Shown here one piece after another: positions 45,057-57,433 of a stretch of 64,000 nt of DNA. A model generated the notes under the pieces. The model had not been told where the DNA came from and searched no databases. It worked only from the letters and a program-made list of their open reading frames with translations. Made by a program: the position numbers and the translations under genes. The DNA is from Zymoseptoria tritici IPO323 (lineage: Eukaryota > Ascomycota > Dothideomycetes > Mycosphaerellales > Mycosphaerellaceae). The stretch spans positions 868,001 through 932,000 of the forward strand of contig NC_018209.1 in assembly GCF_000219625.1 (NCBI RefSeq), written 5' to 3'. Each line of letters begins with the position of its first letter. Positions within the stretch are counted from its first letter, which is position 1.

Positions 45057-47666
45057 ATGGCGCTCAATGTCGGCGCGAGGCCCATGGCCAATGGACATAC
45101 ATCGCCGACACAGGCGGAAGAAGAGCAGATGTATGACCAGCTGCTACGCGTTCGCGATGCTGTTCTTGCTGGCTCGCACCCACAGTTCAAATTGTCCGCC
45201 GCAGCGATCGAGCGTCTGAAAGCTTTGAGCAATACAGGCGCTCTCGCTGCAGGCCCAGAGCAGCGCAACAACACTGCCGACATGAACGGCTCATCATCGC
45301 TTCCCAGCAGCAATGCTACTAATCGCACACAGCAGCCTCCACCATCATCGGCATCTTCCTCCGCCCTTCCAGGACTGCACGCGGTCACCACACCATCGCG
45401 CACGAATGGTGCTCCTCCTCGTCGCCAGTCGTCGGCACAGTTCAACCCACTGTTCTTAGAAAAAGCAGAGAGCTTGGTGAAGGCCGAGGCGATGATCAAG
45501 CGGCGGAATCTGGAGGCTGAACTGCGTGCCCAAGTCGACCGCAGGAACAATATGCGCGACCGAGATGCCATCAATGAGATGGGACCTCTGGCTTTAGACC
45601 ACACAGCCATCCTCAACAGCGTTCTCGCACGCATCCCTCATGTGTCCGGCTTCGCGCCAGACACGCGACCAGAGAGCGCTGGTGCCAGTACATCGTTCGA
45701 CGAGAACGACTACTACTCCAGTCAAGTCGAAAGTGAATGGTCATCCCCTGCCAGCTCAAGTAAGCCTTCTGACCGAGCCGCAGATGCTTCACGGGCAGCC
45801 GCTGGCCAGTCCGCACCCACCGCGCCAGCTACCGTCTCAGGCAAAGCACCTCTCGTTCCACAGCAAGCGTCTGCGAGCCAAGCTCCATTCGAGATTGAGG
45901 ACGATGATGATGACGATGAGTATGCCCCTCCTGATGCCAGTGCGTTTGATGCGTTCGACGACAACAGTGGCTTCATGGACATCACCCAAGACACACAGGT
46001 GGAGGACGATGACGACTCCGACTACGAGCCAGGAGAGATCACCCAGGATAGCAACGCCGCGACACCATACCAGTCGCAGCTCGGCTTCCAGTCTTCTCCA
46101 CGAGTACCGATCATCAGAAACCATCTCACTCATCTCGCCGCTCCTCAGCCCAATCGCGTATCACCTCTCGCAGTCGCCAAAGGACCGAACATCGAGCTTG
46201 AGCTGATCAACGGCCGCCCGGAAGTCGTGCACAAGCCTCGTACTATGCAGAACATGCCTTCTCGTGCGAGTACCGCTTCACCACCGGGACAAGGTGCCAA
46301 CAACAACAACAACAACAAGAAGCGTCGCAACAAGAAGCGGAAGCGGGATAGCGAGCCATCCTCCAAGTCGAAGAAGAAGAGGGATAGAAATCCCGCCGCA
46401 ATCTCACCTCCATCACCGATGTATCGTGAGCCGCGGATCAAGGATGAGCCAGTCTCACCTCCGCCATATGGACAGCTCGCTGAAGTGCCTGTATACCAAC
46501 AGCGGCCTCCACATCTTGAGCTTGTGCCTCGCCAGTACCCCACTCAGGTCCAGTACATCGAGCAGCCTCAATCTGGCTTGCGGTACGAGTACGCTCAGCC
46601 TTCACCTACTGTCGTCCGTGTCGCTTCTCCCGCGGCTCATCGTCCTGCTCAGAGGGACAATCAGGACTTGAGACGAGTAGCGAGTCTCCACTTGGCACAG
46701 CGCCCTCAATCGCCCACACAGCAGTTCCAATCTCCAGGATCTCAGCGCACCGTCTCAATGACATACGCCGACCCTCGCTACTCGCGCTCTTCTATGGCTC
46801 CAGTCGACGTTCGCTCACCTCAGTATCAAGACCAGCCGCCGGTTCAATACGTGCATGCTGAGCATTATCGCTCTTCTCCTCAAACTCCGCAGTACCATGA
46901 TCCGTATGCTAGGGCCCAGAGTCCAGCCATGATGCCACCGCCCGCTGCTCCTGCACGCCCAGTTGTGTATGACCAGCATGGCAACCGCTATTACGCAGCA
47001 GAGCCCGCTCCAGCACCCCGACCACGAGTCATCGCTTCAAGAGCTTCTGTTGCTCCCGTTGAGCTCGGCTACGAGCGATCACAAAGCCGCATGGCCACTG
47101 GATACGGGATGCCACTGCCGGCTCCACAGTACGACCCAGCCGATCCTCGTATGGGTCCACCTCCGACACCCAGCCGAAGACAGACTTCCGAAGTGCAGTA
47201 CGTCGATGCCCAAGGTTATCCAGTCCAGCGGTACCCTCCTCGACCAGTGGAACCGGAGCTGGTGCGCTACATCAAAGCTCCCACATCTCCGGTATACCAG
47301 TCGTCCAGTCCACGCTACGGGCAGATGCCACCACCGTCCGCTCCGCCTGCGCCAACATCGCCGATGTATGTCCCGCAACGGAGCTATAGCGTCCGTCCGG
47401 AAGAGATTTCACAGCCTCCGGGTGCGTATGCTCGTCAAGCCAGTGTTGCGCCAACCCAGTACGCTCGTCCGGATGCTGCTCCCATGGCGGGAATGCGAGC
47501 CATGAGCGTCATGCCAGGGTATGATCACGGCGCCATTGCGCTTCCTCGCGCCTACAGCCAGGCTCCGCCGCCGCAGGCGCAGCCAGTGAAATATTACGAC
47601 GAGAATGGCCAGGAGGTGTATCCGAGGGAGATTCGACAGGTGCCGCAGGAGTACCGATATCAGTGA
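45057..47666 (+). CDS. large disordered Pro/Gln/Tyr-rich nuclear-type protein
   Basis: One exon encodes 869 residues from the ATG at 45057 (MALNVGARPMANG). An N-terminal helical segment (EEEQMYDQLLRVRDAVLAGS) and a second one (about 140-175, KAEAMIKRRNLEAELRAQ) frame Ser/Ala-rich linkers. An acidic stretch follows at about 275-335 (DDDDDEYAPP), then a short conserved-looking box (NIELELINGRPEVV). An Asn run leads into a strong basic nuclear-localisation cluster (KKRRNKKRKRDSEP, about 425). The last 420 residues are Pro/Tyr/Gln-rich with repeated YxxP and SPQY units. I do not recognise the family. A nuclear RNA- or chromatin-associated scaffold is a guess from composition. Confidence 0.75.
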   Translation: MALNVGARPMANGHTSPTQAEEEQMYDQLLRVRDAVLAGSHPQFKLSAAAIERLKALSNTGALAAGPEQRNNTADMNGSSSLPSSNATNRTQQPPPSSASSSALPGLHAVTTPSRTNGAPPRRQSSAQFNPLFLEKAESLVKAEAMIKRRNLEAELRAQVDRRNNMRDRDAINEMGPLALDHTAILNSVLARIPHVSGFAPDTRPESAGASTSFDENDYYSSQVESEWSSPASSSKPSDRAADASRAAAGQSAPTAPATVSGKAPLVPQQASASQAPFEIEDDDDDDEYAPPDASAFDAFDDNSGFMDITQDTQVEDDDDSDYEPGEITQDSNAATPYQSQLGFQSSPRVPIIRNHLTHLAAPQPNRVSPLAVAKGPNIELELINGRPEVVHKPRTMQNMPSRASTASPPGQGANNNNNNKKRRNKKRKRDSEPSSKSKKKRDRNPAAISPPSPMYREPRIKDEPVSPPPYGQLAEVPVYQQRPPHLELVPRQYPTQVQYIEQPQSGLRYEYAQPSPTVVRVASPAAHRPAQRDNQDLRRVASLHLAQRPQSPTQQFQSPGSQRTVSMTYADPRYSRSSMAPVDVRSPQYQDQPPVQYVHAEHYRSSPQTPQYHDPYARAQSPAMMPPPAAPARPVVYDQHGNRYYAAEPAPAPRPRVIASRASVAPVELGYERSQSRMATGYGMPLPAPQYDPADPRMGPPPTPSRRQTSEVQYVDAQGYPVQRYPPRPVEPELVRYIKAPTSPVYQSSSPRYGQMPPPSAPPAPTSPMYVPQRSYSVRPEEISQPPGAYARQASVAPTQYARPDAAPMAGMRAMSVMPGYDHGAIALPRAYSQAPPPQAQPVKYYDENGQEVYPREIRQVPQEYRYQ

Positions 47667-49277
47667 GGGAGGGGTCAGAGGGTGGCGGTGGTCGACGCGG
47701 CGAGCAGAGAGATGAAGTGGCGTTGGAGGATGGATCTCTTGAACAGAGCAGGATTTGCTCGTTTGTGTTTGTGTTTTGCATTTCCGGCGCCGGATGAAAG
47801 GGCTGGAGCATTGGGCTCGGTGGCATTGGCATGAGAATGGTGTGTAGAGATGAATGAAAGATGCGGTCTTTTCTCTGGCGTGTGTGGTGCCGAATGAGGC
47901 GATGGAGGTGAGTGCAGCTCGTTGAGTGCGATTGACGGTTTGGATATCGATTCTGGCGCGAGTGGTGATTGCTTCCGCTCTGCAAGCTACAGACTGAGGC
48001 GCCGGAAGGGCATGGAGGCTGTCGAGAGAGATTGATGGCATGGAGAGCATTTATGGAGCTGATCGATGACTATCTCTGCTCTGGGTCATTCTATCCGAGG
48101 CGGTGGACGAGGGTGTAGGCTGCTGAGTGAAGTTGACGGCATGGAGAGCATTACGGCGCAAGTCGTTGTTGTCTCCGCTATGCATGGTTCTAACTGAGGC
48201 ACGGGAACGAGATACAGTCTGTTGAGTGGAATTTGCAGCAAAGGCCATTACGGCGCAAATTGTTGCTGTCTCTGCTCTGCATCATTCTATCTGAGGCGCT
48301 GAGAGAGGGTGCAGGCTCTTGAGGGAAGCTCACAGCATGGAGAACATCTGCAGTATTAGCTGTTGACCGCCTCTGCTCAGCATGAGTCGGTCGAGGTTCT
48401 GAAGGCGAATACATTATGCTAACCAAAACGGACAGAATGGAGAACATTCATGGCGAGCGACTTGGCTCGGTAAATCTAAGGCTTCAGAAACGACTGCATA
48501 CGCTGCACACGAATGACGGAACGGAGAGTATTCGCAGAGCTGGTTGTTGGTTCATTACGGATATGCCTGCCCATCGCCTTTGCACCAGATAGGCTTCTTA
48601 CTGATGATTGCCCTCAACTCCAAATCGATGGAATGATCGACTCCTGACCAGAAGTGTAGGATGTTTTCTTTCGCTCGATCGAGCCAACGCCTCGTTTCTG
48701 AATGAAGCTTTGTGGCACAACTCAAAACGCGTAGCATCTTCCAAAGTCAAGACGATCAAAAGTCCGACTGCTGGAGACGCTCTATCCAGCCGTGTTTGAA
48801 AGAGTGTCAGCTCTGGCTTGACAATCGATCGGAGCCATGATGCAAGATGCGTATCAGAAGCAATGTTGAGATACTGTTTCTCGCCGTGGTGTGTTTTCAG
48901 GCAAAGCGGACGATAGTTCTAGACGCCGTGCTGACGTTGCTTGCCTGAGGTTAGAACTACCAACTGCGCACACCTCGAGTCTTGCACACCACACAACAAG
49001 GCCACTCACCCTCACCCATCCACACTCTGCACCATCTCACACACCAGACCCCTAGGAATGACTGCAAGCTCTTGACGAGGTGCAGCGGCGTTGTCTTTCC
49101 ATCTTCGGTTCTTTCTGCTCTCTGCCTTCGCTTCGATCCATTCGGCCTTTCAGCGCGTCGAACGCACTTTTACCCGCGAGCCGCCAGCACTCACTCTCAC
49201 TCCTCTGACCACGAGCCTTCGACCTTCGCTCCCACTCCTCCCCACCGCCTCTCCGCGGTGTGAATGACTCTAAGAGC
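47667..49277. other. intergenic, about 1.6 kb, containing a tandem array
   Basis: This is the 3' flank of the disordered-protein gene and the promoter/leader of the KH gene. It contains the ~99-bp diverged array described separately. The last 300 bp before 49278 are C/T-rich leader. Short minus-strand frames in the array do not stay in one frame across units. Confidence 0.5.
47850..48560. repeat. diverged tandem array, about seven units of ~99 bp
   Basis: The block TTGACGGCATGGAGAGCATT and its variants recur with anchor points near 47948, 48050, 48151, 48248, 48347, 48447 and 48531. Spacings are about 102, 101, 97, 99, 100 and 84 bp. Each unit also repeats a TCTCTGCTCTGCATCATTCTATC-type segment and a GAGGCGCTGAGAGAGGGTG-type segment. 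Units differ at many positions, so the array is old. Spacings are not all multiples of three, so it is not a simple protein-repeat exon. Confidence 0.7.
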
Positions 49278-52200
49278 ATGCACAAGATCTCCAACTTCAC
49301 CGGCTCCGTACGTCATGGCTGGGAGAACAAGATGACGCCCTCGATGGGCTTCGGACGACAGCAGGATGGACCGATGATACCGCCCAACAAGCGTGTCATG
49401 CCCGGAGCCGCATCGATGAGCCCAAATCCCGCCTTGCCTGGTCATCCGGTCAATCTGTCCTTCAACGTGCCCTTCCACTCGAATCTCCCCGGTCCGGACA
49501 AGGAGGATGTTTTGTACAGCAGTACGGGTGCTTATCAGAAATGGATACATCCCGATGGAGCTGCGGAGGACACGCCAAATCATGCTCTGCCTATACACAC
49601 CCGGAACGTGGAGACTCTACGCAGCTTGTGTAAGCAGCTGAGTGAGGGCAGCGGAGAGCGAGTCAACGCTACGGTGACCTCGTCCAAGCCGAAGCCTGTG
49701 CCTGGTATGCAGCGAGGTCCTCTCACGGCTTTGGTCACGAACGTGTGCATCTCCGGTGATGCCGAGATTGTTCACAAGATGCGTGCCAAGATCTTGAATG
49801 AGACTCCGATCACTCTGGTGTGTATTGACAGTGGGAAGCGGGGGTTCATGATGCTAACCTAGTCCACAGCGCTGCGAGACTGTCGACATCGACCGCGAAA
49901 TCGTCTTTCCGAAAGGCCAGGAGGGTGCACGAGCCGATATACTCAATCATATGGACGACATTGCCGATCAGACCAAAGCTGACATCTTCCTCCTCGAGTC
50001 CAAGGCAAAGAGAAAGGATTCGGATTCAGTCAGCTTCACTGGTGGCATGGAGAAGAGCATGGATCACAGGCTACGTCTGCACGTATACGGAGACAATGAA
50101 AGCTCGGAAAATGCAAAGACGCGACTCTTGATCATGATTGATCAGATTCTGCAACGCCAGGTCGACACTATCCGACTGGAGCTCTCTTTGCACAGCTTAG
50201 TCGCTGGACGTCACAGGAGGAACATCAAGATGATCGAGTCTGCTACGGGGACGGCGATCTACTTCCCGCCAATGTTTCCTACGGTCTTTGGATATACTCC
50301 GCCAGGCTCCGTGCCACTTCGTGCACGCGACGAGATCATCATCACCGGAGATCACATGGATAATATCCTTCAGGCCAAGAAGAGACTCCACGACTTGGTT
50401 CTGAACTGCAAGACTTTCGTGAAGGATGTACAAATCACAACCAGCAAGGTGGACTACATTCTGCTGGAGCGATTGGACAAGATCCGCAAGATCATCGAAG
50501 CTAACGGCTCATACGTGCTGTTGCCTCCTCTTGGGAACCACAGCGGTGTACTTCGTGTACAGGCTACCGACATTTTGAATGTTGAACGTACCGTCCGCGA
50601 GATTATGGGCCTCGCCGGTCAGTTCTACAGTGCTTCGTGGTGGGTGACACACCCGGACCCGTCCCAGCGTCAGCCGACGCCTTCGGACATCCGTGCCATG
50701 CTTCCGGACATCTGCATCAACTCCGGATCCGAGATCACTTTCGAGAAGCTCAACTTCCACATCAATGGCAGCGATGATGCGGTCAAGGCGGCCATGTCAA
50801 TCATCAACACCCTGCCGTTCGTCAAGAAAGCTCAATCGACTCTTCGTGTCAAGGTCGAGCTTGCCAACGAGCACAAGGAGTTTGTCAGCGGCAAGAAGAA
50901 TGGCAAGATCAACAAGATCATGAGTCAAAGCAACGTTCAGATCGTGTTTGACGGCTTCAACGAGTACAACTTCTATATCGACGTTCGTGGCGCACAATAC
51001 GAGGCGACGAAGAATGGGCTGGACCTGGTGGAGTTGGAGATGCCGGCCTCTATCTCGTTCCATGTCCCGGACCAGTACCACAAGCGCATCATCGGCATCG
51101 GTGGACAGCACATCCAGCGTATCATGAAGAAGTACTCCGTCTTCGTCAAGTTCTCCAACGCCATGGATCGCGGAGGCATTGGCAAGGACGATGATGACAT
51201 CAAGGTCGACAATGTTATCTGCCGCACTCCGGCGCGCAATGCTGACAATCTCGAGCTGGTAAAGCAAGAGATCATGGACATGGTCGAGAAGGTGGACGCT
51301 GAGTTCGTGTCTGAGCACATCCCTGTTGATCGTCTTTACCACCGCGAGTTGATCTCACGCATGCAAGAGATTGAGGAGTTGGAGAAGAAGTGGAACTGCA
51401 AGATCACTTTCCCAGGCACCGAGCAGGCAAGCGACATCATCACTGTGTCTGGTCCGGAATACCAGGTACCCCAGGCTGTCGATGAGTTCCTCGGCATGGT
51501 GCCAGAGACTCACGACATTGAATTCCCTTCGAACGAGGAATTACACACTTTCCTGAAGTCAAATGAATTCCGCCTGGACACTGCCCAGAAGCTCAAGGAC
51601 CAATACGTCGTCGAAGTGGCTGTCAATGAGTCGAAGGTGCAGAAGGTTGATGATCAGGACGTGACCTTCGAGCGTCTGGTCCTCAGCTATACCCGCAACA
51701 ACGCTGGTGGCTTGAAGGACGCCATCGACTTCCTGCTCTTGCCTCTCATGTCTCGTGGTCTCGATCAGACCACTGTCAAGGGCGCCATCCCTCGGCCGAA
51801 GTCTGACTCCTTCGAAGACAACATGCCGTTCTTCGAGTCCAAGCTTCTTCAGCGTGCCGAACCTCCTGTCACGACCGAATCGCCAACTCGCACGACCTTT
51901 GGCGATGACAGCACCAGTCGTTCCCTGTTCGACAAGCTCCGCAAGCCAGGCAGCATGTCATCCTTCACCTCGTTCATGGAACGCCGTCGCAAGAACGGGT
52001 CGGCTTCTCCAGCTTCCCTCTTCATGCACGCCTCGAACAATGCTTCCAAGGCCTCACTCGTAAGCATGGAGTCCCGCGACTCCGGCTATCGCAATCCATG
52101 GAACGACTCCGGCATCGACCTCGAGCATGACCAACAGCCCGGCGGTCACGCCCACGCTAACAGCTGGGGCTCATTCACCGGCGCCGGTGCCAGCTCCAGC

Positions 52201-52593
52201 AGCCGCCCCAACACCTCCTCCAACTCCCTTTCTGGGGCCTACGACCCCAAATTCCCCTTTGGCGCCAACGGTAACGCGTCCACGAGTTCTCTTAACACCC
52301 CTATGATACCCGGTCTCGGCATGGTCAACGGTAACCGGGGCGACACGGTGGCAGGCGCCAGCAACGGCGACGTGACACCCAAGTACGAAGCCCACAAAGA
52401 CGGTTTCGGAAAGGCCTCCCTCACGCCCGCTGAAGGCTTGCAAGCGCCTATCTCTCGCCCCAAGTCTGTTGGCAACGCCAAGGCTACCTCCGCTGCTGGA
52501 AACAGTGGCGCTGCTACTACATCTACGACTTCTGCTGCGAGATCATCCGCTGCTACTACAGGATACCCGGCCCCGATTGGGCCTCCGCATTGA
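49278..52593 (+). CDS. multi-KH-domain RNA-binding protein
   Basis: Exons 49278-49817 and 49870-52593, with a 52-bp intron (GTGTGT, CTAAC branch, CACAG), encode about 1087 residues. Several KH-like folds follow one another. The clearest, near residue 575-620, has the GxxG loop in YHKRIIGIGGQHIQRIMKKY. Others surround SKVDYILLERLDKIRKIIEA (about 375) and GKKNGKINKIMSQSNVQIVF (about 520). Another begins HRELISRMQEIEELEKKWN (about 675). The last 250 residues are Ser/Asn/Gly-rich and disordered. This resembles the fungal KH protein group that includes yeast YLL032C; vigilin-type function in mRNA binding is inferred. The first in-frame ATG is used; the frame is open a few codons further upstream from a GTG. 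Confidence 0.85.
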
Positions 52594-53267
52594 ATTTATA
52601 CCTAACGACGTTCCAAAGAAAGCGCTTACGATTGGCGAGCGGCGAGCGGCGTGTGTTGCTTTTTGCTTTTTGCTACTGGCGTTCTGTTTTGCTTTTTGTT
52701 GTTCAAGTGCTATCGAAACCAAATACCCATGTGCGATGTTCAAGGGAAAGAAAAGAAAAAGTCATGAATTTTTGAGTTTGTTTTTTTGGAACAGCTGTTC
52801 TGGAGGAATGTTATAGGCGACCGGGGAGAAATCAGGAGGGATATACCACTTTGCGTGTTGCTTGTTGACCGATGGGATGTTCTGTCCGGTTGCTTTTGTT
52901 TTGCTGCTTTTCTGTTGGGTGGAAGAGGAGGGCGAGGGCGTGGGGTGGGAGGCGGACTGTGGTTTTGGCTACGTCGGTCTTGATGGCAGTCCACAAGGCT
53001 GTCTCGCAGGACTGATGTGTGCTTTCCACTCGTTTAGCAATGAAGAGGATGAGGGACGAACAAATGGACTCCGTACTTGTCATGGAAGGACGCTTGACGT
53101 GGTTGACATGCTTCAAGTCGCCGTTTCGTGATGAGGATATACAGTGACATAGACAAAATTGGACGTGTCTTGCTTCCAGAACTTCAGTCGTGATTCTGCC
53201 TCGTACAATGAAGAGTCGTCTCATCCTGGAAAACCAACAGGTCAGGCTCGCAGCCTTGCACAAACTC
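52594..53267. other. intergenic between convergent genes, about 670 bp
   Basis: This is the 3' flank of the KH gene (T-rich, with repeated GCTTTTTG words near 52660-52700) and of the dehydrogenase gene on the other strand. No gene is recognised. Confidence 0.55.
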
Positions 53268-54360
<1,093 letters not shown>

Positions 54361-54928
54361 ATTGATGTTGATCAGGTCTGGATTTATGGTTCTGGTTGAC
54401 AAAGGATACGTTCTGAGCCTTGAGCAGACTTTAGAAGTGGCCAGGAGGCGAGGACAAGGGGAGAGATGAGGGTACTTGAACCCGTTCTCGAATGCAAGAG
54501 AAGGCTTATATAGCCACGGAGAACCAGAGAACTACAATTGCCGTGAACATTGTCCTCGTCCACGGGTGCGGAAGGCCTATAGGTCTCCTCATTCGGTGAT
54601 GGGCGAGTACTCCTCACTTGGCCCGCCATCGCGGGATTCTCTTGGACCATTTCTCCGCAGCACCGAGCTTCGTGGCAGTGACGAGAGCTCCAAGAACCGG
54701 GCCATTGATGGGTGAGGTTGGTTGGAGGAGAAGGTCAGCCGAGAAGAAACGAGGGGAAGCTGCGATCCGCATGACTCGCTCGACGGACTTGTCTCCGCCG
54801 CTCATGACTCGGGAGAGGACCCCACCAAAATCTGTCGCGTTCACCTTTGAGCGCGTCTGGTCTCTCGTCGCCATTGCAAAGACTGAACATCTTTTGGCTG
54901 TCGGGAGGAGAGCACCGGAATCGCCATC
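54361..54928. promoter_or_regulatory. divergent promoter, about 570 bp
   Basis: This lies between the dehydrogenase (-) and ASK1 (+). An A/T-rich TTATATAG at about 54505-54512 is a possible TATA element. Short open frames here have no motif. Confidence 0.35.
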
Positions 54929-56242
54929 ATGTCGCGATCCATGGCGCAACGAAGCCTGACTCTCACCGAGGAGCTGGAGAAGCTGGAGCAGCAAATCACC
55001 TTGACCCTTCAGGAAATCGACAGCAACTTCAGCAAGGCGCATCGCATCGTCACCTCGAGCATCCTACCCATTGTTGAGGAGTACGCAAAGCATAGCGGTG
55101 AGGTGTGGGAGGGATCAAAGGTAGGAGAGCATCAACGGTAGACAGCTATCGCGCAATGTCTGACGAACACTTAGTTCTGGAAACAATTCTTCGAGGCATC
55201 AGCCAATGTTTCCCTATCTGGATATGAGGAGGCGCAAGAGGAGGAAGTCACACATACGGAGACAAATGAGTCTTTCCAGACACCATCCGATCGAGACGAG
55301 AGTACGGTGACAGGTGCAGAGCTGGACAATGCGAATGGAGAAGAGGACTTCACCGTGGACTCCCCGTCGCAAGTCACCGGCGTGCAATCCACCCCTAAGC
55401 TCACGCCGACAGGCAGGAGAGGCTCTGCTGGGAGAAGCACAAGGAGTGCGAGAAGTGCGGCGTCATCATACAAGTCGCCAACTCCCAGAAAATACACCGG
55501 CCGGCACCAAATGGGAAATGATCCGGAATCTGAACAGCCCAGCACACCACGCATGCCATCCGCATTGAACTTCCAGCAATCCTCCCCATTCGAGCCAGAA
55601 TCTGCCTATCAGCCTTCAGCCTTCAACACAAGGCACAACAACGACCCACTGATGCACCGTGTGCTTGACAAGAACTATCGCGTCCAGGCCACACCGCTCA
55701 CGCAACGCAAACAACCCGAGCCCAATCGGAAGAAAGCCACACCAGCAACAGCAACCAAGAATGCACCCTGGGACGACTCACCACAATCTTCGCCCGAGAT
55801 TTCGGCACCGCAACTCCGCAGCGACTTCTTCTCGCCCGCCAAAACCGCCCCACGGACCCCAGGCCTGTCTGTCCTCGCCTCAGCACGCAAACCCGCCGGC
55901 GGCGGGAAAGCTCCCACAACCTCCACCGGCCGCCAGCTCTTCTCTCCTCAAGACAAAACTTATGCCAGTACTCGCGACAGGACCTACACCTTCGACGACA
56001 GCGATGATGAGGATGATTTACCGGAAATGTCACCGCCCAAGACGATGCAGTTTCATGTTCCGCAGTCGAGGTTAATGCAGACGCCGGCGAGGGAGGCAAG
56101 TAAGCGGATTGTGGAGGATTTGTTGATGACGGCCGGAGCGGACAATACGGATGATATTGAAGGAGAGGACTTCGAGCTGGAGTTGGAGGCGAGTCCGAGC
56201 GTGGTTAAACGGGCGGGAGATTGGGATGAGGATACCTTTTGA
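54929..56242 (+). CDS. ASK1: DASH complex subunit Ask1
   Basis: Exons 54929-55120 and 55175-56242, with a 54-bp intron (GTAGGA...TTAG), encode 419 residues. The conserved helical core is N-terminal: RSLTLTEELEKLEQQITLTL, then IDSNFSKAHRIVTSSILPIV and WKQFFEASANVSLSGYEE across the splice junction. This is the Ask1 signature. The rest is disordered, with many Ser/Thr-Pro sites fitting Cdk regulation known for Ask1, and the tail is acidic. The protein is part of the kinetochore DASH/Dam1 ring that couples chromosomes to spindle microtubules. A second ATG four codons on (54941) is an alternative start. Confidence 0.92.
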
Positions 56243-57433
56243 GGTTGGGAGAGGATGTATGGACGCCGCATGTGTGAAGCAGTCGACGCCACATGGCATA
56301 CCTCTCAGAGCGGTTTGAAAATACGTCGATGGTACAAAATCTACAGATCACAAACGCAAAACCTGGAGCAATCTCCGTTATTACTTTCATCAACATTGCA
56401 CTGCCCGTCTTAGGTCATTCCAAATCACAGGATCCAACGAGGCCGTTCAGGTACGAAGCCCAGTCCCGGTGTCCCACAAGCTACTCAAACGTCGTCGTTG
56501 CTGTTGTTCCCGCAACAATAGACCGGCGGTAGAAGTGATTTGACCGTTTTCTCGTCGACCATGGAATTCTGCTCAACGATGTTTTGAATTCTCCGAGCGG
56601 TTGGGAAGCGAGATGAAGATTCTCATGTATATGTTGCTATGGCGATCGAGTGAAGCTTTGACGGCGACTCCTGGCGATCGTAGTCATGTGCGTGGGTTTG
56701 GTATAGATCTTTGTTGGTATGGGTTGGATCACAACGTGCTCTGTCGATTTCATGCCTCAGGCATCAAGCACACCAAGCAAATTCAAGCACTCTGGAGAAG
56801 CGGAGAATGCGGAAGGCAAGCTTTTTCACGTTCGCCTCGCGGCAGAACTCAACGTGGCGATCTGCACACTCCATCACTCACGACCATTGCCATTTGGATA
56901 TGCGCTGCAGCCTATTCCACCCTGCGGAAGAGGCAAAGCTGCGAGGTTCAGATGACCTTCAGATTCCAGCTCTGAAGGATCCTTCGTGGCTTCGACCCAA
57001 GCGAAAACGATGCCCTCTGCTCCTCTGCCTCGCCTCGAAGACCACCCAAGACCCTGGTCCGACGAAGGAAGCACTGCGGGGACTCGAGGGAAAGTGGACA
57101 CCCGAACACGCCGGACATGGGTGGCAATGCTCCGTCTTTCACCCTCAGTGGAGTCTTCCACGTCAACCTGCTGCATTGACTGGACAGCATGTCAAGCAAG
57201 CTCAAGTGCCGTCGGAAAATGGTGAGCTTGGCTTTCGGACTCCGGAGCTTCTGTGCACGACCGCGTGCGAGGTTGGACGGCATGGACGGCTGTTGAATGT
57301 TCTGCATATTCCTTCAGGTAGGAGGTACTGTTGAAGGCATTTCATTTCCCAACTCAGTCCCATCTTACCTCATTTTATCTGTTCTTCTCTACCATCTTCA
57401 TATATCGCTGTGCTGAAGGTATCCCGTTTCATC
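56243..57433. other. intergenic, about 1.2 kb
   Basis: This holds the ASK1 3' flank and the MFS promoter. The plus strand is open for about 620 bp (56711-57334), but the composition is anti-coding-like, both strands are open in overlapping places, and no motif is seen. The leader just before 57434 is T/C-rich. Confidence 0.5.

Noticed and set aside
56711..57334. 207-codon open frame between ASK1 and the transporter
   Set aside because: No motif, both strands open in overlapping segments, and position in the transporter promoter. Kept only as intergenic.
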